DNA from: an uncultured Ectothiorhodospiraceae bacterium
GTDB taxonomy: Bacteria > Pseudomonadota > Gammaproteobacteria > UBA6429 > Thiohalophilaceae
Direction: 5' to 3'
DNA: 42,555 nt
NCBI GenBank assembly: GCA_947260005.1
Contig: CAMYOL010000040.1
Coordinates: 8,392 to 50,946 of the forward strand
Both the position numbers and the translations under genes were made by a program. Each line of letters starts with the position of its first letter. The first letter of the stretch is position 1. This document shows, one piece after another, positions 18,898 through 27,800 of the stretch. The notes beneath the pieces are model-generated. The model searched no databases, was not told the origin of the DNA, and worked only from the letters and a program-made list of their open reading frames with translations.

Positions 18898-19347
18898 ATG
18901 TTGGCTACCTTAGATATACATGAAATTTTAAAACATTTACCACATCGGTATCCGTTCTTATTAATTGATAGGGTATTGGAATATGAGGTTGATTCTTATT
19001 TAATTGGAATTAAAAATGTGACGCATAATGAACCCTATTTCACGGGTCATTTTCCTCAACGTCCGGTTATGCCGGGTGTATTAATTTTAGAAGCACTTGC
19101 TCAAGCTACTGGTATTTTGGCGTTTAAAAGTACGGGTGTTATTCCAGATGAAAACTCACTTTATTACTTTGTTGGTATCGACAATGCTCGCTTTAAACGA
19201 CCAGTCGAACCCGGCGATCAACTTAAACTGAAAGTCGATTATGTTAAACGTATGCGCGGAATCTGGAAATTCAAAGCTGAAGCATCGGTAGATGATGAAT
19301 TAGTCTGTTCTGCTGACATTATGTGTGCAGAAAGGGAAGTTCAGTGA
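18898..19347 (+). CDS. fabZ: 3-hydroxyacyl-[acyl-carrier-protein] dehydratase FabZ
   Basis: 149 residues, hot-dog fold. It dehydrates (3R)-hydroxyacyl-ACP in fatty-acid synthesis and so competes with LpxA and LpxD for the same substrate. Visible: [13 protein letters not shown], the catalytic His51 in [15 protein letters not shown] and Glu65 in [11 protein letters not shown]. The ATG begins immediately after the lpxD stop. The lpxD-fabZ-lpxA grouping is the usual one in proteobacteria. Confidence 0.98.
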   Translation: MLATLDIHEILKHLPHRYPFLLIDRVLEYEVDSYLIGIKNVTHNEPYFTGHFPQRPVMPGVLILEALAQATGILAFKSTGVIPDENSLYYFVGIDNARFKRPVEPGDQLKLKVDYVKRMRGIWKFKAEASVDDELVCSADIMCAEREVQ

Positions 19348-19357
19348 GAAACGTGTT

Positions 19358-20131
19358 ATGAGCATCGACCCTCGTGCTGTCATCGATCCATCAGCACAAA
19401 TTGGTCAAGATGTTACGATTAGCCCGTTTAGTATTATTGGTGCTAATGTTGAAATTGGTGATAATACCTGGATCGGACCCCACGTTGTTATTAATGGACC
19501 GACACGAATCGGTAAAGAAAATCGTATTTTTCAATTTGCCTCAATTGGTGAAATTCCTCAAGATAAAAAATATTATGGTGAAAGTTCGCGTCTGGAGATC
19601 GGCGATCGAAACACTATTAGAGAATTTGTTACCATTAATCGTGGTACCGACGACGGCGGTGGAGTGACATCGATAGGCTCGGATAACTGGTTAATGGCCT
19701 ATATCCATATCGCTCACGATTGTATTGTTGGTAATTATGTCACGATGGCGAACGCGGCATCGTTAGCCGGGCATGTTCGAATTGATGATTATGCTATACT
19801 CGGTGGTTTCACCCTGGTACATCAATTTTGTGCGGTTGGTTCGCATGCTTTTTGTGGTATGGGTAGCGCTATCAGTAAAGATGTACCACCTTTCGTTATG
19901 GTAAGTGGTAATCCCGCCCACCCACATGGCCTTAATATTGAAGGCCTGAAAAGAATGAATAAAGACAAAAAAACCATGCAGGCATTGCGGGAGGCCTATA
20001 AGGTAATCTATCGTTCTGGCTACACGACTAAAGAAGCTGCAAATTATCTTAGAGGCAGTAGTGAAACTTTTGAAGAGGTGGCAAGAATGTTAAATTTTAT
20101 CGAGACATCATCACGCGGTATTTTACGTTAA
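19358..20131 (+). CDS. lpxA: acyl-ACP--UDP-N-acetylglucosamine (or UDP-GlcNAc3N) O/N-acyltransferase LpxA
   Basis: 257 residues from ATG 19358, giving the standard start MSIDPRAVIDPSAQIG. It is the first enzyme of lipid A synthesis and adds a 3-hydroxyacyl chain to position 3 of the sugar nucleotide. Left-handed beta-helix (about 1-185) plus C-terminal helical domain. The catalytic base is His120 (HIAHDC), equivalent to E. coli His125. Position 168, in HAFCGMGSA, is Met where E. coli has the ruler residue Gly173; P. aeruginosa also has Met and uses C10 chains. TINRGT replaces the E. coli TIHRGT. With gnnA/gnnB next door the acceptor may be the 3-amino analogue. It converges on lpxB with a two-base gap. 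Confidence 0.97.
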   Translation: MSIDPRAVIDPSAQIGQDVTISPFSIIGANVEIGDNTWIGPHVVINGPTRIGKENRIFQFASIGEIPQDKKYYGESSRLEIGDRNTIREFVTINRGTDDGGGVTSIGSDNWLMAYIHIAHDCIVGNYVTMANAASLAGHVRIDDYAILGGFTLVHQFCAVGSHAFCGMGSAISKDVPPFVMVSGNPAHPHGLNIEGLKRMNKDKKTMQALREAYKVIYRSGYTTKEAANYLRGSSETFEEVARMLNFIETSSRGILR

Positions 20132-20133
20132 AA

Positions 20134-21267
20134 TTAATCCAACATCTCTAAGGTGAGATTGGCGATATTGTCTATTCCACCTGCCCCTCCCAGCATAGAT
20201 TCCACTTTCGATAATTCGTGTATCATTTCATTACGGGTGGTTTCGTCAGATAATATTTCAATGATCTTGGCACTGATTTTTTCAGGAGTGGCATCATATT
20301 GGATGAATTCTGGTGCGATTTCTTTATCAGCAATGATATTGCACAGTCCAATATAATTGATTTTTATCATCTTGTTTACCAGGACATAAGTTAACCAGGC
20401 TACTTTATTGATGATGACCATTGGTGTTTTTAATAATGCTATTTCAAGTGTAACCGTGCCTGAAACAGTCAGCACGACATCGCTGCTGGAGATTACATCA
20501 TAAGGGCGATTTTTTATAACTTTAATTTTTAAATCAGAATATTCATTTAACAAAGGTTGTAAATTAATTTCATCTAATGTGTCTGCCAAAGGTAAGATAA
20601 ATTGCGCATCAGGAATTTTCGCTTTGGTTTGCTTTGCTGATTCGAGGATAATACCGAGAAGACGTTTTACTTCGCTTTTGCGACTTCCTGGTAATAATCC
20701 AATGACCGATTTATTGGCGTCAAGTTTAAATTCATTGCGTAACGATATTTTATCAGCGCCAGGCTTAACTTCATTGACGAGTGGGTGGCCAACAAACCTG
20801 ACTGGTACCTGGTGTTTTAAATAAAAGGTTTCCTCAAACGGAAATACCACGGCCATCATATCGACCAGGCGTCTGATTTTTTTTACTCGATATTGTCGCC
20901 AGGCCCACACTTGAGGGCTGATATAAAATAGAACTTTGACGCCATGTTGTTTTGCATGTTTTGCTAAACGTAAGTTGAATTCAGGATAATCAACCAGCAA
21001 CAATAAATCTGGTGGGTCGTTGGTGATGGCGTCACGCATTTTGTCGAGTGCACCAAAAATAACTTTTCGATGTGACCATATCTCTACTAAGCCAACGACG
21101 GCCATCTCTTTTGAGTCCACTAATACCTCGGCGCCTGCGTTACGCATATTGTCTGCACCGATACCATAAAAATCGATATTGTTATTTTTTTCTTTGGCGG
21201 CGGCAATTAATTTTCCCGCGTGCAAATCTCCAGAAGCCTCGCCAGCAATAACCATCACACGTTTCAA
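20134..21267 (-). CDS. lpxB: lipid-A-disaccharide synthase
   Basis: 377 residues, GT19 glycosyltransferase. It joins UDP-2,3-diacyl-glucosamine (or its diamino analogue) to lipid X, forming the beta-1,6 disaccharide at the inner membrane. Marks: VMVIAGEASGDLHAGKLI at the N-terminus, ISPQVWAWRQYRVKKI, FVGHPLVNEV, GLLPGSRKSEVKRLL and VSGTVTLEIALLKTPMVI. It is on the minus strand, opposite to lpxA, unlike the usual lpxA-lpxB order. It is the last gene of an operon starting with the oxidoreductase at 23320 and lies 10 nt after the aminotransferase gene. Confidence 0.97.
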   Translation of the reverse strand: MKRVMVIAGEASGDLHAGKLIAAAKEKNNNIDFYGIGADNMRNAGAEVLVDSKEMAVVGLVEIWSHRKVIFGALDKMRDAITNDPPDLLLLVDYPEFNLRLAKHAKQHGVKVLFYISPQVWAWRQYRVKKIRRLVDMMAVVFPFEETFYLKHQVPVRFVGHPLVNEVKPGADKISLRNEFKLDANKSVIGLLPGSRKSEVKRLLGIILESAKQTKAKIPDAQFILPLADTLDEINLQPLLNEYSDLKIKVIKNRPYDVISSSDVVLTVSGTVTLEIALLKTPMVIINKVAWLTYVLVNKMIKINYIGLCNIIADKEIAPEFIQYDATPEKISAKIIEILSDETTRNEMIHELSKVESMLGGAGGIDNIANLTLEMLD

Positions 21268-21277
21268 AATAAATACC

Positions 21278-22366
21278 TTAAAATACGGAACGAATAGTCG
21301 AGGTTATCAAATCAATTTGTTCATCACTGATCTCAGGGAAGATCGGTAACGACATGCATTCGCTTGCAACCCGTTCTGATACTGGTAAAGATATATCATT
21401 ATAATCGTTAGCGAATACGTTCTGCTGATGTAAGGGAATAGGGTAATAAATTGCACAGGCAATTTCTTTTTCCTGGAGTGCTTTCATGATTAAATCACGT
21501 TTCGGTGAAAGCAGGGTATATTGATGATAAACATGATTGCCCAGCTTGTCTTCGTAAGGTGGTGTAACGAAATCTTTGATAGCCGCAGAATATTTTTGTG
21601 CCGCATCGTATCGTTGTTGATTGAACTGTTTAATGTACTTTAATTTTACTCGCAAGATGCAGGCCTGCATTTCATCCAGGCGGCTGTTATATCCGATCAC
21701 ATCATGATGATAACGTTTACTGCTACCATGATTACGGTAGATTCGAATTTGTTCGGCAATATCATCATCGTTGGTGGTGACCATGCCGCCGTCACCGAAA
21801 CAACCCAGATTTTTACTTGGGAAAAAGCTATGACAACCCGCCAAACCGATGCTGCCAGTAACCTTGCCATCGACTTTTGCAGCAAACGATTGTGCGCAAT
21901 CTTCAATGACGATTAAGTTATGTTTTTGAGCTAATGCCATGATGTTTTTCATATCAGCTGGTTGGCCGAATATGTGCACAGGCAATAAAGCTTTAGTGTT
22001 TTTATTGATGGCATGTTCGATTAAATCAGGATCAAGATTGAATGTTTTTGGGTCAATATCGACAAAGACGGGGGTTGCACCAACATATCGTATGGCTTCT
22101 GCGGTAGCGATAAAGGTGAATGTCGAGGTAATAACCTCATCGCCCGGACCGATACCAGCAGCGAGCAGAGCCAGGTGCAGGGCGTCGGTACCGGATGCGC
22201 AGCTTAATGCATGCTTAGCATCCAGATGTTTCGCGGCTTCTGTTTCAAACTGCTGAACATTAGGTCCTAGAATGAATTGAGTGTTTTTCAATACATCAGC
22301 GATAGCGGTATCAAATTCAGATTTAAGATTTTGATACTGCAACTTTAAATCCACCATTGGGATCAT
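21278..22366 (-). CDS. gnnB: GnnB-like UDP-3-keto-GlcNAc aminotransferase (DegT/DnrJ/EryC1/StrS family)
   Basis: A 362-residue PLP enzyme of the sugar aminotransferase family. The Schiff-base lysine is Lys185 in HSFFPSKNLGCFGDGG, with IEDCAQSFAAKVDG carrying the PLP-contacting Asp and Gln, and SCASGTDALHLAL near residue 55. The sequence resembles C3 aminotransferases such as WbpE/WlbC, which act on 3-keto sugar nucleotides. The neighbours are a Gfo/Idh oxidoreductase upstream and lpxB downstream, the combination described for GnnA/GnnB of Acidithiobacillus ferrooxidans, where GnnB makes UDP-GlcNAc3N for lipid A. Alternative: an O-antigen amino-sugar enzyme, less likely because no other O-antigen genes are near. 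The symbol is by context and family, not proven. Confidence 0.75.
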   Translation of the reverse strand: MIPMVDLKLQYQNLKSEFDTAIADVLKNTQFILGPNVQQFETEAAKHLDAKHALSCASGTDALHLALLAAGIGPGDEVITSTFTFIATAEAIRYVGATPVFVDIDPKTFNLDPDLIEHAINKNTKALLPVHIFGQPADMKNIMALAQKHNLIVIEDCAQSFAAKVDGKVTGSIGLAGCHSFFPSKNLGCFGDGGMVTTNDDDIAEQIRIYRNHGSSKRYHHDVIGYNSRLDEMQACILRVKLKYIKQFNQQRYDAAQKYSAAIKDFVTPPYEDKLGNHVYHQYTLLSPKRDLIMKALQEKEIACAIYYPIPLHQQNVFANDYNDISLPVSERVASECMSLPIFPEISDEQIDLITSTIRSVF

Positions 22367-22381
22367 AGTGTTTCCTTTTTC

Positions 22382-23320
22382 TTAGATTTCATTTAATAGA
22401 CGAGTTATTTCAATAGCGGTATGTAATGCACGCGCCCCGGATAAACCATCGACTTTCGGCTTCTTATTGTTAGCGATGCAGTCAAGAAATGATTCTATTT
22501 CCGAGTTCAACGCATCGCCTTGCTCAAACTCGTGTTCTTTGCTTTCAATATTGGCAACCCCGGGAAATTGTTCGCCGTCACCTTTACGATGAATACCAAC
22601 TTTCTTATTTTGAAAATCTACAGAGACATAAGTGTCATGTTGGAAGACGCGCATTTTTCGTTCGCTTTTCATTCCTGCGCGACTGGCTGTGACATTGGCG
22701 ACACAGCCGTTTTCAAATTGAAGCCGAACGTTTGCGATGTCGATATCTTTTGATAATACCGCGACCCCTTTGGCATCAATATCAGTTACGTCAGAATTTA
22801 CAATGTCGAGGATGATATCAATATCATGAATCATCAAATCGAGAATTACATTCACATCCGCTCCACGTGGATTAAATGGGGCGATGCGATGGGATTCAAT
22901 GAACAAAGGTTTTTGTAAGGTATCTTCCAGGGCAAGTATTGCTGGGTTAAAACGTTCAAGGTGGCCGATCTGTAAAATACATTGATGTTCATTGGCAATC
23001 TCAATGAGTTCTTTCGCTTGTTCCAGAGTAGTGGTCATAGGTTTTTCAAGAAGAACATGTTTGCCTGCAGTCAGACATTGTTTGGCGATTTCATAGTGCA
23101 GTTGAGTCGGTACCACAATACTAACGGCATCAATTTCCGGCAGTAAGGTTTCTAATGAATCGATTGCCTTGATATCCAGTTCACTGGCGATGGTTTTTGC
23201 CGTGTCGATATTATTATCACAAACGGCTATTAGATTGGATGCAGGTAAAGCGGCGTATTTTTGTGCGTGAAATTTGCCTAGATAACCAACACCAATGACG
23301 GCAGTTTTAATAGAAGCCAT
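22382..23320 (-). CDS. gnnA: GnnA-like UDP-GlcNAc 3-dehydrogenase (Gfo/Idh/MocA family)
   Basis: A 312-residue NAD(P)-dependent oxidoreductase. The Rossmann fold opens with AVIGVGYLGKFHAQKYA; the family EKP motif is at 92-94 (LLEKPMTTT); HLERFNPA spans 120-127; and DLMIHDIDIIL gives candidate catalytic Asp161 and His165. In GnnA this activity oxidises the 3-OH of UDP-GlcNAc to a ketone, the substrate of GnnB. It is the first gene of the minus-strand operon, 15 nt before the aminotransferase gene, and is divergent from rnhB. Gfo/Idh proteins use many substrates, so the assignment depends on the lpxA/lpxB context. Confidence 0.72.
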   Translation of the reverse strand: MASIKTAVIGVGYLGKFHAQKYAALPASNLIAVCDNNIDTAKTIASELDIKAIDSLETLLPEIDAVSIVVPTQLHYEIAKQCLTAGKHVLLEKPMTTTLEQAKELIEIANEHQCILQIGHLERFNPAILALEDTLQKPLFIESHRIAPFNPRGADVNVILDLMIHDIDIILDIVNSDVTDIDAKGVAVLSKDIDIANVRLQFENGCVANVTASRAGMKSERKMRVFQHDTYVSVDFQNKKVGIHRKGDGEQFPGVANIESKEHEFEQGDALNSEIESFLDCIANNKKPKVDGLSGARALHTAIEITRLLNEI

Positions 23321-23411
23321 TAATACCTCTTAAGTAGGGGTGAGTATGCTCCCATTTTAATGCTTATGTTCGGGCTTTGCGAGTCACGAATTTAGTTGTT
23401 AAGCTGATCGT

Positions 23412-24005
23412 ATGATTAAATCTATGAAAAGAACAGCTGGAGTTGATGAAGTCGGGCGTGGACCCCTTGCCGGGGCGGTCGTGGCTGCAGCGGTTATTCT
23501 CGACGCGGAGAATCCCATTAGTGGCCTGACTGATTCAAAGGCTTTGACAGAAAAGGCTCGTCTTAGATTGAGCGAGGAGATTAAGAATTCAGCTCTGGCG
23601 TGGGCGATAGGTCGTGCTGAAGTGGAAGAGATTGATCAAATCAATATCCTGCAAGCCAGTTTACTGGCCATGCGACGTGCTGTGCTATCACTCAAAGCCC
23701 AGCCAGAATATGCCCTGGTCGATGGCAATCGCTGTCCTGATTTACCCTGTCCGTGTGAAGCCATCATTAAAGGTGATCAATCCGTAGCCGAGATCAGTGC
23801 GGCCTCCATCATCGCCAAAGTCGCTCGTGATCAGGAAATGGTTGAACTGGATCAGGTTTATCCTGGATATGGTTTCGCCAGACACAAAGGCTATCCGACT
23901 AAAATTCATATGCAGGCACTCCAGGATCTCGGTATAACTCCAATACATCGTCGCAGCTTTGGCCCGGTAAAAAAGAGGCTTGCGGAGATAAACAAGGCGC
24001 TATAA
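23412..24005 (+). CDS. rnhB: ribonuclease HII
   Basis: 197 residues. It cleaves RNA in RNA-DNA hybrids and excises misincorporated ribonucleotides. Catalytic pattern: [20 protein letters not shown] with the Asp-Glu pair, [11 protein letters not shown], and [18 protein letters not shown]. The C-terminal part [18 protein letters not shown] is typical. A second Met at 23424 is a possible start. It usually follows lpxB in gammaproteobacteria; here it follows the inverted gnnA end and is read in the opposite direction from that operon. Confidence 0.97.
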   Translation: MIKSMKRTAGVDEVGRGPLAGAVVAAAVILDAENPISGLTDSKALTEKARLRLSEEIKNSALAWAIGRAEVEEIDQINILQASLLAMRRAVLSLKAQPEYALVDGNRCPDLPCPCEAIIKGDQSVAEISAASIIAKVARDQEMVELDQVYPGYGFARHKGYPTKIHMQALQDLGITPIHRRSFGPVKKRLAEINKAL

Positions 24006-24062
24006 AGTGGTTATCTAGAAACTGAGTATTATTAAATTGAATGCTGGTTACTGTTAAGTAAA

Positions 24063-24086
24063 GAAGCGAAGAAGCGAAGAAGTGAA
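24063..24086 (+). repeat. three 8-bp tandem repeats (GAAGCGAA)
   Basis: GAAGCGAA, GAAGCGAA and GAAGTGAA stand head to tail in the 177-bp rnhB-HNH spacer. The spacer is otherwise AT-rich and carries the palindromes annotated just downstream. The repeat is too short to assign a role; it could be a slippage product. Confidence 0.8.
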
Positions 24087-24131
24087 TAGGGAAAAGTAAA
24101 AAGTAGCTACTATACAATCACCGTTAATGAC

Positions 24132-24169
24132 TCATACTTAATAGTATGATTTAACCTTAATATTAAGGT
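24132..24169. promoter_or_regulatory. pair of palindromes upstream of the HNH gene
   Basis: TCATACT-TAAT-AGTATGA (24132-24149) is a 7-bp perfect inverted repeat, and ACCTTAATATTAAGGT (24154-24169) is a perfect 16-bp palindrome. They lie 5 bp apart and end 13 bp before the HNH start codon, where an operator or a 5'-UTR hairpin would sit. No regulator is identified. Confidence 0.45.
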
Positions 24170-24182
24170 AAAAGGATGTAAT

Positions 24183-24779
24183 ATGCCGTATCCGCTAATA
24201 TTACGACTTGATGTCACTGGGCAACCGGTAAAATGGATCCCATGGCAGGAAGCGGTGTGTATATATGCTCGTGACCGAGTTGCCTGGACTGCGGGTGAAC
24301 AAATCTTTTCGCTACAAGGTGGCACATCACGATTAACCGGTGAGCCAAGCTTCGTTAATATAAGTTCAATCATCGCCGTTCGTGGTGAAAATAAACGGGT
24401 TCACAAACATCATATTCCGCCGTTAACCAACCGGGAGCTGTTTCGTCGTGATGGTCATATTTGTTTGTATTGTGGTCGTAACTACGAACATAACCATCAT
24501 AAAGGACAAGAACTCACTCGTGACCATGTTAAACCGACCTCACAAGGTGGGCGAGATCATTGGGCAAATGTGGTGACCGCCTGTCGACGCTGTAACACAC
24601 ACAAAGGGGGGCGGACACCAGAACAGGCGAATATGCCCTTGCTCGCCATCCCCTACATCCCCAACTTAGCTGAATACCTGTTTTTGCGTAATCGCCGAAT
24701 CCTGGCGGATCAAATGGAATTTCTACGTGCACAATTTCGCGACATCGATCGACAGTGGAAGATCAAGCCAACTCATTGA
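24183..24779 (+). CDS. stand-alone HNH endonuclease family protein
   Basis: 198 residues. N-terminal half (1 to about 75) begins PLILRLDVTGQPVKWIPWQE and is a family-specific domain of unknown role. The HNH/zinc part (about 80-150) shows NRELFRRDGHICLYCGRNY, LTRDHVKPTSQGGRDHWANV and TACRRCNTHKGGRTPEQ: two CxxC pairs for a structural zinc and the His/Asn residues of a beta-beta-alpha-metal nuclease site. The C-terminal LRNRRILADQMEFLRAQF is also family-typical. Similar proteins occur widely in proteobacteria and cyanobacteria outside phages and inteins, without known function as far as I recall. The ATG follows AAGGATGT. Confidence 0.85.
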   Translation: MPYPLILRLDVTGQPVKWIPWQEAVCIYARDRVAWTAGEQIFSLQGGTSRLTGEPSFVNISSIIAVRGENKRVHKHHIPPLTNRELFRRDGHICLYCGRNYEHNHHKGQELTRDHVKPTSQGGRDHWANVVTACRRCNTHKGGRTPEQANMPLLAIPYIPNLAEYLFLRNRRILADQMEFLRAQFRDIDRQWKIKPTH

Positions 24780-24862
24780 TTTTCGAATTTACCTGCTAAA
24801 ATTGTTATCTCAACCGGCTGTCAAGTCTTGCGCGGATACAGCAATGCTTTGTACAGTTGCGC

Positions 24863-27800
24863 ATGTCGTCGAGCTTTGTACATCTTCACCTGCATACTGA
24901 ATATTCGTTAGTCGATGGGTTGACTCGTATCAAGCCTTTAGCCAGTGCTGTGGCTGAGGCTGGGATGCCTGCAGTGGCGTTAACCGACCAATCCAACCTG
25001 TTTGCAATGGTTAAATTCTATCGTGCCGCGATGGCGATGGGCGTAAAACCCATTATTGGGGTTGATCTTTGGGTTCAGGACCCGGATATGCCGCATCAGC
25101 TAAGCCGTCTGGTGCTGCTTAGCCAAAATATGACCGGCTACCATAACCTGACCGAACTTATTTCAAGAACCTACTTAGAAGGTCAGCAGCAAGGCCGGCC
25201 CATTCTGCAAACAGACTGGCTACACGGCCAAACCGAGGGCCTGATCGCACTCAGTGGTGGCCGAGAAGGGGTGTTAGGCCAGTTACTCATTAGCGATAAG
25301 CTGGATGAGGCTCGATCACAAGCAGAGATGTGGCAGCAACGGTTTCCAGGGCGTTTTTACCTGGAATTGCAGCGTACTGGCCGCGAAAATGAAGCCGTTT
25401 ACATCCACCAGGCCGTTGAGTTGGCCATTAGCACCCAATTGCCAGTGGTGGCGACCAATGACGTACATTTTTTACAACCGAGTGACTTTGAGGCGCATGA
25501 GGCTCGGGTGTGCATCAATGAAGGTCGGACCCTGGATGATCCTCGCCGGCCCAAACGCCATAGCGAACAACAGTATTTACGCACACCAGAAGAGATGTGT
25601 GAGTTATTTGCCGATATTCCTGAGGCCATTGAGAACACCGTCGAGATAGCAAAACGTTGCAATCTGGGGCTGACACTCGGTGAGAACGTATTACCGGATT
25701 ACCCGATACCCGAAGAGACCACGATCGAGACCTTTCTTGCCCAGGAAGCAAGGGCGGGACTGAAAGAACGCATAAGTGAGATGGAACCGCCACTCGAAGC
25801 TGAGCAGAATACGGTTTACCAGCAACGTCTGGAGTTGGAACTCGATGTTATTAATGAGATGGGATTTCCTGGTTACTTTTTAATCGTTGCTGATTTTATT
25901 CGTTGGGCGAAAGAAAACGCGATTCCGGTTGGCCCAGGACGGGGTTCAGGTGCGGGTTCCCTGGTTGCCTATGCGTTAACGATCACCGATCTTGACCCGA
26001 TTGAATACGATTTACTGTTCGAACGGTTTTTGAATCCTGAGCGGGTCTCGATGCCGGATTTCGATATCGACTTCTGCATGGAGAATCGGGATCGCGTTAT
26101 CGATTACGTTGCACAGCGTTATGGTCGAGAAAAAGTCTCCCAGATCATTACCTACGGCAGTATGGCCGCCAAGGCAGTGGTACGTGATGTCGGACGCGTG
26201 TTGGGGCATCCTTATGGATTCGTTGATCGAATTGCCAAGCTGATTCCATTTGAAATTGGGATTACCTTAGAGAAGGCGCTCGAGCAGGAAGAGGCATTGC
26301 GTGAACTGTATGAACAGGATGACGAGGTTCATGGTTTAATTGATTTAGCCCGGATGCTCGAAGGCCTGGCCAGAAACGCCGGTAAGCATGCGGGTGGTGT
26401 GGTGATTGCACCATCGAAACTGACTGACTTTACCCCGCTGTATTGTGAGCAGGGTGCGACCAGTATCGTCACCCAGTTTGATAAAGACGATGTTGAGGCG
26501 GTTGGTCTGGTGAAGTTCGACTTCCTCGGGTTACGGACCTTAACCATTATTGACTGGGCGGTACAAAATATAAAACGTCGGGCCGTCGAACCGGAAGAGA
26601 AAAATCTCGATATCAACCATATTCCGATGGACGATGAAGCGTCCTTTGATTTATTAAAAGCAGCGACCACCACGGCTGTATTCCAGCTTGAATCCCGTGG
26701 TATGAAAGATCTGATTAAACGTCTGCAACCGGATAATTTCGAAGACATCGTTGCGCTGGTCGCGTTGTTTCGTCCTGGCCCATTGCAGTCCGGTATGGTG
26801 GATGATTTTATCGATCGTAAGCATGGTCGTGCCAAAGTGGTGTATCCACACCCTGATCTCGAACCGATATTAAAACCAACCTACGGTGTCATTTTATACC
26901 AGGAACAGGTGATGCAGATCGCACAAGTGCTGGCGAATTACACGCTCGGGGGTGCCGATTTATTACGACGTGCGATGGGTAAAAAGAAACCCGAAGAAAT
27001 GGCCAAACAACGAAGCATTTTTGTCGATGGCGCGACTGCACGTGATGTCGACAAGAAAACCGCAACGTATATATTCGACTTAATGGAAAAGTTTGCGGGT
27101 TATGGTTTTAATAAATCACACTCAGCCGCTTATGCATTGGTTTCTTATCAAACCGCCTGGTTAAAGGCACATTATCCTGCGGCGTTTATGGCTGCAGTAT
27201 TATCTGCGGATATGGATAACACCGATAAAGTGGTCGGTTTGATCGATGAATGTCGTGACATGGAATTAGTCGTTGAACCCCCGAACATTAATGCCTGTGA
27301 ACATCGTTTTACGGTTAAAAATGACAATGCGGTCGTATATGGCCTGGGGGCGATTAAAGGGGTTGGTGCCGCTGCGATTGATGGTTTGATCGAAGAACGC
27401 GAACAAAATGGCGCGTATTCTGATCTATTTAACTTCTGTCAACGGGTTGATGGGCGTAAAGTGAATCGACGAACCATGGAAGCCTTGATCATGGCGGGCG
27501 CGCTTGATGTCTTTGAGCAAAGCCGTGCCACCTTAATGGCGTCGTTACCCGCGGCAATACAAATCGCTGAACAACATTCGCGAAACCGTGATTTAGGTCA
27601 GTCCGACATGTTTGGCATGGTTGATAAAGTGGAGACCGGTCCGGGCAGTTATCATGAAATGCCGGAGTGGGATGATGAACAACGACTCTCGTGTGAAAAA
27701 CAAACCCTGGGCTTGTATTTAACCGGTCACCCGATTGAACGGTACGAGCCAGAACTGCGCCAGTTTGTCAGTTCTCGAATTGTGGATCTAAAACCAACGC

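Noticed and set aside
20132-20133. Bidirectional terminator between lpxA and lpxB
   Set aside because: The two stop codons are two bases apart and no hairpin with a T tract is visible around them.
21278-23320. O-antigen amino-sugar cluster
   Set aside because: Only the oxidoreductase and aminotransferase are present, without glycosyltransferase, acetyltransferase, flippase or polymerase genes, and they share an operon with lpxB.
24183-24779. Homing endonuclease or phage HNH gene marking a mobile element
   Set aside because: No intron, intein, integrase or phage gene is nearby and neighbours are intact core genes; the protein matches a chromosomal HNH family.
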